Shown piece after piece: positions 34,606 through 44,609 of a stretch of 64,000 bases of DNA (positions are counted from its first letter, which is position 1; every line of letters begins with the position of its first letter). The notes beneath the pieces were generated by a model that was not told the origin of the DNA, searched no databases, and saw nothing but the letters and a program-made list of their open reading frames with translations. This DNA is from Sphingomonas sp. LM7 (GTDB lineage: Bacteria > Pseudomonadota > Alphaproteobacteria > Sphingomonadales > Sphingomonadaceae). The stretch is taken from assembly GCF_002002925.1 (NCBI RefSeq), contig NZ_CP019511.1, forward strand, positions 1,364,001-1,428,000. Reading direction: 5' to 3'. Made by a program: the position numbers and the translations under genes.

Positions 34606-35763
34606 TTACTCGGCGGCTTGCAGCAATGCCCCCGCGTTGCGCCCGAGCAGCGGCAGGACTTCCTCGCCGACGCGATACGCCTCTTCGAGATGCGGCGTGC
34701 CGGCGAGGATGAAAGCGTCGGTGCCGCGTGCGATCAGTTCGTCGAGCCGCGCGGCGCATTGCTCGTAGCTGCCAACGATGCCGAGCGCCGGCCCGCCGCG
34801 CAGCAGGCTGAACCCACCCCACAGGTTCGGTGCGACGATCAACTCGTCATAGCGGGTTGCGTCGCTGGGCCTGAGCGCCTGCTGGCGCGCGGCACCGACG
34901 GAGTCGGTCGGTCCACCCCGCGCCCGTTGCCGGCGCTCGGGGCTCAGGCTCTCGAAGCCGGCTCGGACTTCGGCCCAGGCTTCCTCCTCGGTCGGGCGCG
35001 CGACCAGATCGACGCGCACCGCGCATTTCTGCTCGCCGCCCAGCGCCGCGGTGCGCGCCTTCACTCGCGCGAACTTGTCGGCGAGCTGGTCGAACGGCTC
35101 GAGCCACGAGAGATAATAGTCGGCGTGCTTGGCCGCGGATTGCAACGCCGCGTCGGACGAACCCGAGAACCAGATCTCCGGGATCTCTTCGCGCGCCAGC
35201 AAGGGCGACAGCCCGCCATCGCGCACCTGATAGAAGCGGCCGTCATAGGAGAAACCCTCTCCGCCCCACACTCCCTTGAACACGTCGAGGAACTCGGTGG
35301 TGCGGCCATAGCGGTCGTCATGGCTGAAGCTGTCGCCCCACCAGAGCTGCGAGGGTCCGCCGCCCCCGGTGATGATGTTGAACACCGTGCGCCCGCCGGT
35401 CGCGCGCTGCAGGCTCGCCGACATGCGCGCGGCGTGCACCGGGTTGAGGAACCCCGGCTGGAACGCGATCATGAAGCGAAACGCCTTGGTCTCGCGCGCA
35501 AGCAGCGGCGAGATCACCCACGGATCGTCGGTATTGGGAAAGGACGGGATCAACCCACCGATAAAGCCGACGCTTTCCGCTGCCTTGGCGATCGCGCCGA
35601 GATGATCGACATAGCGAAAGCCGTCATCTTCGCCGTTACGATCGAGGCCGGGGGCGACGTTGCGCGGCCCGATCGGCGACCAGTCGCCGCGATCATAAGC
35701 CGTGTCGCGAAGGCTGCCGTGACAGCCGTGGCTCGGCAGGCGCCAGTAGAAATCGATGGTCAT
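34606..35763 (-). CDS. ssuD: FMNH2-dependent alkanesulfonate monooxygenase-like protein
   Basis: The 385-residue protein belongs to the bacterial luciferase-like flavin monooxygenases and reads like SsuD, which splits C-S bonds of sulfonates with reduced FMN and oxygen. Segments seen are FYWRLPSHGCHGSLRDT, ARMSASLQRATGGRTVFNII, TGGGGPSQLWWGDSFSHDDRYGR split over the barrel, and SSDAALQSAAKHADYYLSW. It is the last gene of the seven-gene minus-strand operon. The real substrate may be an organosulfur compound other than alkanesulfonate. Confidence 0.85.
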   Translation of the reverse strand: MTIDFYWRLPSHGCHGSLRDTAYDRGDWSPIGPRNVAPGLDRNGEDDGFRYVDHLGAIAKAAESVGFIGGLIPSFPNTDDPWVISPLLARETKAFRFMIAFQPGFLNPVHAARMSASLQRATGGRTVFNIITGGGGPSQLWWGDSFSHDDRYGRTTEFLDVFKGVWGGEGFSYDGRFYQVRDGGLSPLLAREEIPEIWFSGSSDAALQSAAKHADYYLSWLEPFDQLADKFARVKARTAALGGEQKCAVRVDLVARPTEEEAWAEVRAGFESLSPERRQRARGGPTDSVGAARQQALRPSDATRYDELIVAPNLWGGFSLLRGGPALGIVGSYEQCAARLDELIARGTDAFILAGTPHLEEAYRVGEEVLPLLGRNAGALLQAAE

Positions 35764-35772
35764 GCGGGCACC

Positions 35773-36729
35773 TCAGGCAGCGGCGGTCACGCGCTCGGTA
35801 AGCGCGCGGAAGCGGGGAAGCACATGCTGGCCGATGCGATACGCCTCTTCGAGCGAGGACGGCGCAGCGAGGACGAAATGGCGGAAGCCGGCACGCGCGA
35901 GATCGGCAAGCCGCTCGGCGACGTCGGCATAGGTCCCGACGATTGCCGCGTCGGGGAAGCCGGCACGCTCCGCGTCGCGTCGCGCATCCACGGCATCGTC
36001 GCGCGCCAGCACCGGCTGGATAAGACCGAACTCGATCGCTCGGCCCGCTCGCAACGCCAGCGCGTCGAGCGTCTCAACGAACACGCGAAGCTTGGACAAG
36101 GGCGCCGCAGCGAACAGATGCACATCCGCCACGCGTGCCGAAAGGGCGAGCGCTTCCTCGCTCTCGCCCTGAAGGAACACCTTGGGGAAAGCGACGCGGT
36201 TGAGCGGCTCCTGGAAGCCACCGCCCTGCACTTCGAAATGTTTGCCGGCAAAGTCGAACGGCCGTTCGGCATGGACACCGCGCGCGACGGTCAAGAACTC
36301 GTCGACTCGCGCATGCAATTCGTCCTCCGGCACATGATCGCCTTCGCGGGCGCGCGCCGCACTTTCGCCGGCATTGGTGATTGCCCAGCCAAGCCGTTCT
36401 TGCGTCTGGCGCTGAAAGCTCACTGCCTGTTTGGCGGCATATACCGCTGAACCCGCCGATGCCGGGAATTCCGGAATCAGCTTCAGCCGTGACACTTCGC
36501 GCGCGATTGCCGCGGCAACGATTCCGCTGTCGTCGGACTGCGGCCGGTGCGGCAGGAACAGGCCGTCGAACGCCGTCTGCGCCGCCGCCTGCGCCACCTG
36601 CGCGTAATAGTCATAGCGGTTGAGCGTGGCAGGACGAACGTCGCGGAACAGGCCGGATTGCCGCGCCCCCGGCTCGGATCGCCCGGCATCCTCCGCAACA
36701 TCGAGCTGCCAATAGGTCTGGATCGTCAT
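35773..36729 (-). CDS. Luciferase-like flavin monooxygenase
   Basis: The 318-residue protein is a second flavin-dependent monooxygenase of the luciferase fold (YYAQVAQAAAQTAFDGLFLPHR, VFLQGESEEALALSARVADVHLF, IVGTYADVAERLADLARAGFRHFVLAAP). It is shorter than SsuD and lacks part of the insertion region. Its ATG overlaps the nitroreductase stop (ATGA) and its stop is nine bases from the SsuD-like gene, so both act in the same pathway, probably on successive organosulfur intermediates. Confidence 0.8.
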   Translation of the reverse strand: MTIQTYWQLDVAEDAGRSEPGARQSGLFRDVRPATLNRYDYYAQVAQAAAQTAFDGLFLPHRPQSDDSGIVAAAIAREVSRLKLIPEFPASAGSAVYAAKQAVSFQRQTQERLGWAITNAGESAARAREGDHVPEDELHARVDEFLTVARGVHAERPFDFAGKHFEVQGGGFQEPLNRVAFPKVFLQGESEEALALSARVADVHLFAAAPLSKLRVFVETLDALALRAGRAIEFGLIQPVLARDDAVDARRDAERAGFPDAAIVGTYADVAERLADLARAGFRHFVLAAPSSLEEAYRIGQHVLPRFRALTERVTAAA

Positions 36730-37334
36730 GCCGCGTCCCTTTCGCTGGCGAAGACAGGCTCCCCGAGCCGCCCGGCGAAGACGCTCTCGGCGATCGGCCG
36801 GCGCTTGCTCGGGCTCTCGCCGGCGTGGAAATCGGCAGGGAGCGTATCGAGCCCGCCCTGCCGGCCGAGCGCGACGATCGTCTCGATCGCGAAGTCTTCG
36901 GGTACTGCCAGCAGCGTCCGCGCTGCATCGCGATCGAACCCGCCAATGCCGTGCGTATGCCAGCCGAGCAGCAGCGCCTGGTGCGCGAAATTGGTCCATG
37001 CCGCGCCGGCATCGAAGCTGTGCGAGACATTGTCGACCAGCGCGCCGCGGCGCTCGACCTTCAGCTCCGACAGCACGACGATCAGCGCCGACGCCCGCGA
37101 CGCCCATAGTGCGTTGCGCGGCGCAAGCAACGACACGAAGTCCTGCCAATGCGCGTCGCCATGCCGCGCGACCAGGAAGCGCCAGGGCTGCGCGTTCGAA
37201 GCTGAAGGCGCCCAGCGCGCCGCTTCGAATGCGCTTGCCAACACTGCATCCGGCACGGACTCGCCGGTAAAGCTGCGCGGCGACCAGCGATCGACGAACA
37301 GGGGCTCGACGGGGTGATCGGGGGTGCGGGCCAT
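36726..37334 (-). CDS. Nitroreductase-family flavoprotein
   Basis: The 202-residue protein has the FMN-binding start RWSPRSFTGESVP, AARWAPSASNAQPWRF and a C-terminal GGFDRDAARTLL...VALGRQGG, typical of the nitroreductase family. Its place between the transporter genes and two reduced-FMN-dependent monooxygenases suggests it may supply reduced flavin or reduce a pathway intermediate. Both ends overlap neighbours by ATGA. Confidence 0.8.
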   Translation of the reverse strand: MARTPDHPVEPLFVDRWSPRSFTGESVPDAVLASAFEAARWAPSASNAQPWRFLVARHGDAHWQDFVSLLAPRNALWASRASALIVVLSELKVERRGALVDNVSHSFDAGAAWTNFAHQALLLGWHTHGIGGFDRDAARTLLAVPEDFAIETIVALGRQGGLDTLPADFHAGESPSKRRPIAESVFAGRLGEPVFASERDAA

Positions 37335-38179
37335 CAGCGTGCCTCCAGGCCAGGAAGATGGACGAGGTTCGAAGGGCCGTTCGGGACAGCGGTCAGTTCG
37401 GCGAGAATCTCGTCCTTGAGCCGATGCAACAGCGGCGCGGCGCGATCGCGCGGATGCGGCAGATCGACCACGACGATCCGCTTGATGCGCCCAGGGTCAG
37501 GCGCCATCACCACGACGCGGTCGCCGAGATACAGCGCCTCCTCGACATCGTGCGTAACCATCAGCATCGTCGATCGCTGCGCCATCCAGATGCGCTGCAG
37601 CTCGTTCTGCACCCGCACCCGGGTAAGCGCATCGAGTGCGCCGAGCGGCTCGTCGAGCAGCAGCAGCTTGGGCTCGGTGACCAGCGCGCGCGCGATCGCA
37701 GCGCGCTGCGCCATCCCGCCCGACAGCTGATGCGGATAGGCAGTCTCGAACCCGGTGAGGTTCACCAGCGCGATATGCTCGGCGACGATCTGCGCGCGCC
37801 GTGCCTTGGGCACATCGGTGTTGAGCAGCGCCAGCTCGATATTCTGCTCGAGCGTCATCCACGGGAACAGGCGGTGATCCTGGAACACGATGCCGCGATC
37901 GAGGCTGGTGGTCGACACCCGCTCGCCGTCGAGGCGGATCTCGCCGCGGTAATCGTCGTCGAGCCCGACGATCAGCCGCAACAAGGTCGATTTGCCGCAG
38001 CCCGACGCGCCGACGATGCTGACGAACTCCCCGGGACGGATATCGAGGTTGATTCCCGCCAGCACCGCACGCGGCGCGCCGGCGATCGTGAAGCTCTTGT
38101 GCAGATCGCGGATTGCGAGCGCGCCGCTGGCGGCAGGGCCGCTATGGGGCGCGGGTCGCGCGAGCACTTCGTGGATCAT
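37334..38179 (-). CDS. ssuB: Sulfonate-type ABC transporter ATP-binding protein
   Basis: The 281-residue ATPase carries Walker A GASGCGKST, Q-loop VFQDHRLFPW, signature LSGGMAQR, Walker B LLLLDEPLGALD and the H-loop VTHDVEEA. The family and the neighbours (two permeases, a binding protein and SsuD) fit SsuB. It lies 11 bases after the first permease gene. Confidence 0.92.
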   Translation of the reverse strand: MIHEVLARPAPHSGPAASGALAIRDLHKSFTIAGAPRAVLAGINLDIRPGEFVSIVGASGCGKSTLLRLIVGLDDDYRGEIRLDGERVSTTSLDRGIVFQDHRLFPWMTLEQNIELALLNTDVPKARRAQIVAEHIALVNLTGFETAYPHQLSGGMAQRAAIARALVTEPKLLLLDEPLGALDALTRVRVQNELQRIWMAQRSTMLMVTHDVEEALYLGDRVVVMAPDPGRIKRIVVVDLPHPRDRAAPLLHRLKDEILAELTAVPNGPSNLVHLPGLEAR

Positions 38180-38190
38180 GATATTCTCCT

Positions 38191-38970
38191 TCAGCGCAGG
38201 GGCGCCTGCCAGCGCAGCAGATGCTGGCGGAGACGCAGGAACAGGCGATTGATCGTGAAGCCGAGCGCGGCGGTGACCAGGATCGCGACGAGGATGATGT
38301 CGATCCGCTGCTGCATCTGGGCGAGCTGCATCGTCACCCCCAGCCCCCCGCCGACACCGAGAAGTATCTCGCTGGCGATCGACGCGATCCACGCAAAGGC
38401 CAGGCCCTGCGTCACCCCGGTTAGAATCAGTGGCATCGCGCCGGGCAGCAGGATCAGCCGGAAGCGCTGCCACGGCGTGAAGCCATAGATCTGCCCGACC
38501 TCGACGAAGCGCCGTTCGACGCCTGAAACGCCTTCGAAGCTGTTGAGCAGCGTTGGAAAGAAGGCCGAGAGGCTGACGACGATCAGCTCGGTCCCCTGTC
38601 CCGTGCCCACCCACAGCCCGAGCAGCGGCAGCCAGCCCATCAGCGGCACCTGGCGGATCGCCTGAAGCAACGGATTGAGCAGCCGATCGAGCGGCCGCCA
38701 GATCGCCATCGCCACGCCGAGCGCGATCCCCAGCGTGCCGCCGATGGCCAGACCGCTGAGGCTTCGCCACAAGGTTGCCGCCATGTCGGAGAACAGGCTT
38801 CCCCGCACTGCCAGCTCCACAAAGGTCGCGCCGACCGACTCGATCGGCGCAAACGCCAGCGCATGCGCGCCACCCGCCTGCGCCTGAACCTGCCACCAGA
38901 TCAGGAACAGCGCCGGGGCGATCAGCCCGATGAGCGCGCGGACCCAGCCGCGTGCGAGCAGCGCGTTCAT
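38191..38970 (-). CDS. ssuC: Sulfonate-type ABC transporter permease 1
   Basis: A 259-residue inner-membrane permease of the SsuC/TauC type with about six helices and the EAA-like segment RRFVEVGQIYGFTPWQRFRLILLPGAMP. It overlaps permease 2 (ATGA). Together the two permeases should form the channel of one transporter. Confidence 0.9.
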   Translation of the reverse strand: MNALLARGWVRALIGLIAPALFLIWWQVQAQAGGAHALAFAPIESVGATFVELAVRGSLFSDMAATLWRSLSGLAIGGTLGIALGVAMAIWRPLDRLLNPLLQAIRQVPLMGWLPLLGLWVGTGQGTELIVVSLSAFFPTLLNSFEGVSGVERRFVEVGQIYGFTPWQRFRLILLPGAMPLILTGVTQGLAFAWIASIASEILLGVGGGLGVTMQLAQMQQRIDIILVAILVTAALGFTINRLFLRLRQHLLRWQAPLR

Positions 38971-39752
38971 GCCGCCCTCCAGCGCGATGCGCGACGCTCG
39001 ATCGCCTTGGCCCCGCGATCGAGCAGGAAGCCGATCACCCCGCTGACAACCACGCCGGCGAGCACGACGTCGATGCGGAACATCTGCCGCCCCATCTCCA
39101 TCATCTGTCCGATGCCGCTGTCCGCTGCGAGCAGTTCGGCGGCGATCAGCACCACCCAGGCGCGAGTCAGCGCCACGCGCAGTCCGGTGACGACCGCGGG
39201 AAGCGTAGCGGGCACGAGGATGCGCCAGATCAGATCGGGAAGCCGGGTGCGATAGACCCGCGCGACTTCGAACCACGCCTTGGGCACGCCGCGGATCCCG
39301 TCGAATGCGGCGAGCGCGACCGGGAAGAAGGCAGCGAGGATGACGATCGCGACCTTGAACTGCTCGTCGATGCCCAGGAAGATCACCAGCATCGGTACGA
39401 ACGCGATCACCGGCACCTGCCATACCGCGAAGAAGAACGGACCGAACGCCGCTTCGGCCAGCCGCGACAAGGCGATCGCCGCGCCGAATGCCAGCCCCGC
39501 CAGCGCCCCGATCGCGAAGCCCAGTGCCAGCCGGGTCATGCTCTCGCCGATGTGACGCTGCAGTTCCCCGGTTTCCGCAAGCTGCCAGAGCGTGCGCCCG
39601 ACTTCGCTCGGCGGGACGAGCACCTGCGGCGGAAACACCCCGCTCAGGCAGGCGAACTGCCACAATGCCAGCAGCACGACCGGCGCGAGCAGCGACGCCA
39701 GCGGCGACTGCCGACGCGGCGCAGGAAGCGCAGGAAGCGCGGCGCTGGCCAT
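38967..39752 (-). CDS. Sulfonate-type ABC transporter permease 2
   Basis: A 261-residue permease paralogous to the previous gene (ESMTRLALGFAIGALAGLAFG, KAWFEVARVYRTRLPDLIWRILVPATLP). Most Ssu systems use one SsuC as a homodimer; here two different permeases are encoded, so a heterodimeric channel is likely. Overlaps both neighbours. Confidence 0.88.
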   Translation of the reverse strand: MASAALPALPAPRRQSPLASLLAPVVLLALWQFACLSGVFPPQVLVPPSEVGRTLWQLAETGELQRHIGESMTRLALGFAIGALAGLAFGAAIALSRLAEAAFGPFFFAVWQVPVIAFVPMLVIFLGIDEQFKVAIVILAAFFPVALAAFDGIRGVPKAWFEVARVYRTRLPDLIWRILVPATLPAVVTGLRVALTRAWVVLIAAELLAADSGIGQMMEMGRQMFRIDVVLAGVVVSGVIGFLLDRGAKAIERRASRWRAA

Positions 39753-40879
39753 CAGGACGCCTTGGGCGCGACGGCCTGCGCCTGGGCGGGGGCGGGCGCC
39801 GTCGGGCTCCAGAATCCCTCGAGCTTGGCGTCGCGCAGCGCCGGGGCGACGAAGCGCCGGTCGATCAGCTTGTCGACATCGACCCTGTTGCGCACCAGCC
39901 CGCGCTCGAAGGCATAGTCGGCGACCGAACGATAATGCGCGACCAGCTCGGGGGTAAAGGTCGGCGAGAAGCGCTCGCGCCACGGAATCCCGTCATTGGC
40001 ATAATCGCGCGCGATGATCTCGACCGGCATCGACCCGCGCGAGGAATCGCGGATCACTCGCTCGCGATTGGAGTCCTGCGCCGACCACGCCGCAGCGCGG
40101 ACATAGGCGTTGACCACCAGCTGGGTCAGCTCGGGATTGTCGTCGACGAAATCGCCGCGGCCGAACAGCTCGGCGCGCATCCGCCAATCGGCCGGTCCCT
40201 GTTTGGTCGACCAGATCACCCGCCCCGCGCCCTTCTGCTCGAGCAGCAGTCCGTCAGAGAGCAGAAAAGTCGCGTCGATATTGCCCGATGCCAGAGCCGC
40301 AGGCGTAGCGGCGGGGTTGATATTGACGATCTTGAAGTCGCTCTGCTTGAGGCCGTTTGCGTCGAGCAGCTTGGAGAAGGGCAGCTCCCACGGCCGGCCA
40401 CGGTGGAGCGCGATGCGCTTGCCCTTGAGATCGCCGATGCTCTTGGCCGCCAGGCCGTTGCGCACCACCAGATAGCTGTGCAGCCCCTGCCCCGTCGGCG
40501 CTACGAGCCGGAGCGGCACCCCGCCCGAAATCGCGATGATCGCCGGGAAGTCGCCATAGGCGGCGAAGTCGATCCGCTTGCCCGAAAAGCCTTCGTTGAT
40601 CAGCGGCCCGCCGACCGCGGTCGGCACCGGGGTCAGCGCCAGCTCGACGCCGCGCTTGGCGAGCTCGGCCTTGAGCCAGCCGTCGCGGATCACCACCCCA
40701 GTCAGCCCGTTATAGACCTGCCTGCCCTCGAACGGGTAGGCGATCCCGGCGATCGTTACGGTCTTCGACTGCGCTCCCCCACTGCCGCGGAACTGGAAGG
40801 CGGCCAGCGCCACCACGGCGACCAGCACCACCGCGCCGATTGCCCACGCCTTGATCGATTTGGGTTTCTGGATCGCCAC
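39752..40879 (-). CDS. ssuA: Membrane-anchored sulfonate-type substrate-binding protein
   Basis: The 375-residue protein has one N-terminal membrane segment (AWAIGAVVLVAVVALAAF) without a lipobox and a periplasmic-binding domain of the SsuA/TauA type (GLTGVVIRDGWLKAELAKRG, IDFAAYGDFPAIIAISGG, DLKGKRIALHRG). I chose GTG 40879: AAGGAG stands nine bases before it, but directly touches the ATG at 40888, leaving no spacer. It is the first gene of the minus-strand operon, under the sigma-54 promoter at 40908. Confidence 0.87.
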   Translation of the reverse strand: MAIQKPKSIKAWAIGAVVLVAVVALAAFQFRGSGGAQSKTVTIAGIAYPFEGRQVYNGLTGVVIRDGWLKAELAKRGVELALTPVPTAVGGPLINEGFSGKRIDFAAYGDFPAIIAISGGVPLRLVAPTGQGLHSYLVVRNGLAAKSIGDLKGKRIALHRGRPWELPFSKLLDANGLKQSDFKIVNINPAATPAALASGNIDATFLLSDGLLLEQKGAGRVIWSTKQGPADWRMRAELFGRGDFVDDNPELTQLVVNAYVRAAAWSAQDSNRERVIRDSSRGSMPVEIIARDYANDGIPWRERFSPTFTPELVAHYRSVADYAFERGLVRNRVDVDKLIDRRFVAPALRDAKLEGFWSPTAPAPAQAQAVAPKAS

Positions 40880-40907
40880 GTTGCGCATCTCCTTTTACCG
40901 GAGGATG

Positions 40908-40926
40908 ATGCACTTCACGTGCCAAA
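40908..40926 (-). promoter_or_regulatory. Sigma-54 promoter of the minus-strand organosulfur operon
   Basis: On the minus strand the sequence reads TTTGGCACGTGAAGTGCAT, matching TTGGCACG-N4-TTGCA except for one base (GTGC). The GG and GC elements have the proper spacing. It lies just before the binding-protein gene. Confidence 0.7.
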
Positions 40927-41065
40927 CGGCACCCGCGAGAGGCGTGCAGGCCGCCTGCCGGTTCCGGCCCCTCAAGCTGCGCAATTCGGCGCAGTCCCGG
41001 GCACCCGGCTGCGCGAAATGCAGCGATTTGCGCATCGCTCCGCCCCGCCTGGCTTGCCGCACGGA

Positions 41066-41082
41066 TTGGCATGCCGTTTGCT
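41066..41082 (+). promoter_or_regulatory. Sigma-54 promoter of DszB-like gene 1
   Basis: TTGGCATGCCGTTTGCT matches the sigma-54 -24/-12 consensus with correct GG-GC spacing. It lies 44 bases before the ATG at 41126, divergent to the promoter at 40908. Candidate activator-binding dyads (CTGCGC-N6-GCGCAG at 40977 and GCTGC-N7-GCAGC at 41008) stand between them. Confidence 0.82.
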
Positions 41083-41125
41083 GAGCCCGAAATCGAAAAC
41101 CGCAACGATTGGGAGAGGTACGAGA

Positions 41126-42166
41126 ATGTCGACAGGCACCGCCGCCTCCAAACCCGCATGTATCTGGATCACCCGCTGCCCGGTGCCCGCGGCATCGGGC
41201 GTGGCATGGTCGCTCGGCTGGATGACCGAAGCGTTCGGGCGCGACGGCATCGGGGTCAAGCGCGTCCTCGAAACCGGGCTCAACCTCGTCTCGTCCGATC
41301 CCGAGCAACAGGCGCGCGCGCTGTTTCGCGAGGGCGGCAACATCCAGGCACTCGCCGCGCGCGCCGACGGCGCTCCCACCCGCGTGATCGGCCTCACCTG
41401 GATCGACGAGCGCCAGGCGATCATGGTCCGCCCCGACACCCGGATCATGGGGCCCGCCGACCTGAAGGGGCTGCGCTTCGCCCTGCCCGGCTTCGCACGC
41501 ACTCGCGGCGAGAGCATCGCGCGCGGCATGGCGCTGCACGGGATCAAGGGTGCGCTCACGCTCGGCGGGCTCGATCTCGACGACGTGGCTCTGGTCGACC
41601 TGCCCGCCCCACCGGTCGAGCAGCCCACCGCGGCGGGCATGCGCCGGCTGTGGCTCGGGCTCGAATGGCTCGCCGACGGGCGCGTCGATGCCGTCTATGT
41701 GAAGGGCGCCGCCGCTGCCGAGACCGCCGCCCGGCTGGGCCTCACCGTCGGCGTCGATCTCGATGCCTATCCCAGCCGCCTCGCGCGCGTGAACAACGGC
41801 ACGCCGCGCCCGATCACCGTCCACGAGCACATGATCGAGCAGCATTTCGACCTGGTCGTCCGCTTCCTCGAACAGACGCTGCGCGCCGCCGACTGGGCCT
41901 CGACCAACCTGGCGCAACTGCGGCACATATTGGCGCACGAGACCTTGGCCGGCGTCCCCGCCGTCGATGCCGCCTATCGCAACGATTTCCACCGTTCGCT
42001 CCATCCCGATCTTTCTCCCGACCGGATCGAGATGCTGCGAAACCAGGCCAACTTCCTCTGGCACCACGGTTTTCTTGACGAAGCAGTCGATGTCGATCGC
42101 TGGATCGACCCGCGACCATTCGAAGCCGCCCTACTGCGCCGATCCGCCCCTCTGGAAGCCGTGTAA
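41126..42166 (+). CDS. DszB-like desulfinase paralog 1, altered catalytic triad
   Basis: The 346-residue protein has the periplasmic-binding fold but no signal peptide, so it is cytosolic. It resembles 2'-hydroxybiphenyl-2-sulfinate desulfinase DszB, with the nucleophile context ITRCPVP (Cys 18) and the Arg in FREGGN (Arg 68). Rhodococcus DszB uses Cys 27, His 60 and Arg 70; here the residue ten before the Arg is Asp 58, not His. It may be inactive, act on another substrate or be a binding protein. GAGAGG lies upstream and a sigma-54 promoter at 41066. Confidence 0.78.
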   Translation: MSTGTAASKPACIWITRCPVPAASGVAWSLGWMTEAFGRDGIGVKRVLETGLNLVSSDPEQQARALFREGGNIQALAARADGAPTRVIGLTWIDERQAIMVRPDTRIMGPADLKGLRFALPGFARTRGESIARGMALHGIKGALTLGGLDLDDVALVDLPAPPVEQPTAAGMRRLWLGLEWLADGRVDAVYVKGAAAAETAARLGLTVGVDLDAYPSRLARVNNGTPRPITVHEHMIEQHFDLVVRFLEQTLRAADWASTNLAQLRHILAHETLAGVPAVDAAYRNDFHRSLHPDLSPDRIEMLRNQANFLWHHGFLDEAVDVDRWIDPRPFEAALLRRSAPLEAV

Positions 42167-42253
42167 AGCTCAGCTACGGCCCGCCAGTTATTTCCTACTT
42201 AATCGATAGGATTTTTACTGTTACCGTGCGCACCAACGGATCTGGAGGGATCT

Positions 42254-43378
<1,125 letters not shown>

Positions 43379-43474
43379 CCCGGCGGTGAAAACCCAACAC
43401 GCCGCCTGATCAATATCACGCACTATGAAGCCGCTCCGGGCCGCAGCGGCAAAGATCCCTCTCCCAGCCCCACC

Positions 43475-43491
43475 TTGGCATGCTCTTTGCT
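43475..43491 (+). promoter_or_regulatory. Sigma-54 promoter of the DszB2-aldolase-DszA-DszB3 operon
   Basis: TTGGCATGCTCTTTGCT fits the -24/-12 consensus with correct spacing and is nearly identical to the copy at 41066. It lies 34 bases before the ATG at 43525. Confidence 0.85.
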
Positions 43492-43524
43492 CCTTATTTC
43501 GGCAACACGAACCGGAGCAAGCCA

Positions 43525-44595
43525 ATGGCGACACAGACCCCGCTCGAAGAACTCTGGTTCACCCGTTGTCCGGTGCCCACCGCGACCGGCATCGCCTACA
43601 AGCTCGGCTGGCTGACCGACGAATTCGCCGCCGACGGCATCGCGCTGCGCACCTTGCAGGAATCGGGCTCCGAACTCGGCCGCCACCATTACGACCACCG
43701 CCTGCCCACCTTGATCCGCGAGGGCGGCAACATGCTCTCGATCGCCGCGCGCGCGCAGGGCGAACCGACCAGGCTGGTCGGGCTTACCTGGATCGAGGAG
43801 AGCCAGCTCATCCTCACCCGGCCCGACACCGGCATCGCGAGCGCCGCCGACCTCAAGGGCCGCCGCCTCGCGCTCCCCGGCTGGACGCACAACGACATCC
43901 CCAGCCACGTCCGCGGCACCAGCATCGCGCGCGGCATGTCGCTCGCCGGCTACAAGGGCGCGCTTGCCTCAGCGGGCCTGACGCTCGACGATATCGATCT
44001 GGTCGAAGTGCCCGATCGCCTCCGCAACATCGGCGGCAGCGGGCGCGATCTCGCCCCGCGCCGCTTCGGGCTCGGCCGACTATGGCCGATCGATGCGCTC
44101 GTCTCGGGCCGGGTCGATGCAATCTACGTCAAGGGCGCCGCCGCGCTCGACGATGCGCGCGAGGCGGGGCTCACGGTCGCGCTCGACCTCGACGCCCTCC
44201 CCGACCGCCGCTTCCGCGTCAACAACGGCACGCCGCGGCCGATCACCGTCCACCAGCACCTGCTCGACCAGCATTTCGACGTGCTGGTCCGCTTCCTCGC
44301 AGTGACGCTGCGCGCCGCCGACTGGGTCCGGGCCGAGCCCGACAAACTCCGCGGCATCCTCGAATTCGAGACCGAAGGCACCCCGCAGGCGGTCGACCAT
44401 GCCTATCGCCACCTGCACGAAGGGCTGCACCCGACGCTCGACGCCGAACGGCTCGCCCTGTTCGAGCAGCAGAAGAAGTTCCTGTTCACCCACGGCTTCC
44501 TCGACGCCGATTTTGCGCTCGCCGACTGGATCGACCCGCGCCCGCTCGAAGCCGCCCGCGCGCTCGCCGCGCAACCCCTTACCGAAGCCGCCTGA
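43525..44595 (+). CDS. DszB-like desulfinase paralog 2
   Basis: The 356-residue cytosolic protein has the full DszB-type triad: Cys 15 in FTRCPVP, His 55 in RHHYDHR and Arg 65 in IREGGN, with the same ten-residue His-Arg distance as His 60 and Arg 70 of DszB. It probably releases sulfite from an organic sulfinate, or is a specialised binding protein of the same fold. GGAG lies at the right distance before the ATG; a sigma-54 promoter precedes it. It is the first gene of the plus-strand operon. Confidence 0.8.
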   Translation: MATQTPLEELWFTRCPVPTATGIAYKLGWLTDEFAADGIALRTLQESGSELGRHHYDHRLPTLIREGGNMLSIAARAQGEPTRLVGLTWIEESQLILTRPDTGIASAADLKGRRLALPGWTHNDIPSHVRGTSIARGMSLAGYKGALASAGLTLDDIDLVEVPDRLRNIGGSGRDLAPRRFGLGRLWPIDALVSGRVDAIYVKGAAALDDAREAGLTVALDLDALPDRRFRVNNGTPRPITVHQHLLDQHFDVLVRFLAVTLRAADWVRAEPDKLRGILEFETEGTPQAVDHAYRHLHEGLHPTLDAERLALFEQQKKFLFTHGFLDADFALADWIDPRPLEAARALAAQPLTEAA

Positions 44596-44609
44596 GAGGA
44601 GACGCCATC

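Noticed and set aside
34327..36450. Open frame of 707 codons on the plus strand
   Set aside because: It is antisense to two monooxygenase genes with clear family motifs.
40977..41024. Dyads CTGCGC-N6-GCGCAG and GCTGC-N7-GCAGC as activator binding sites
   Set aside because: They are well placed between the divergent sigma-54 promoters but no copy was found before the third promoter, so they were not called as features.
42202..42216. TAATCG half-site before the sigma-54 activator gene
   Set aside because: The second arm (GGATTT) does not match the type III dyad, and the gene is unrelated to that region.
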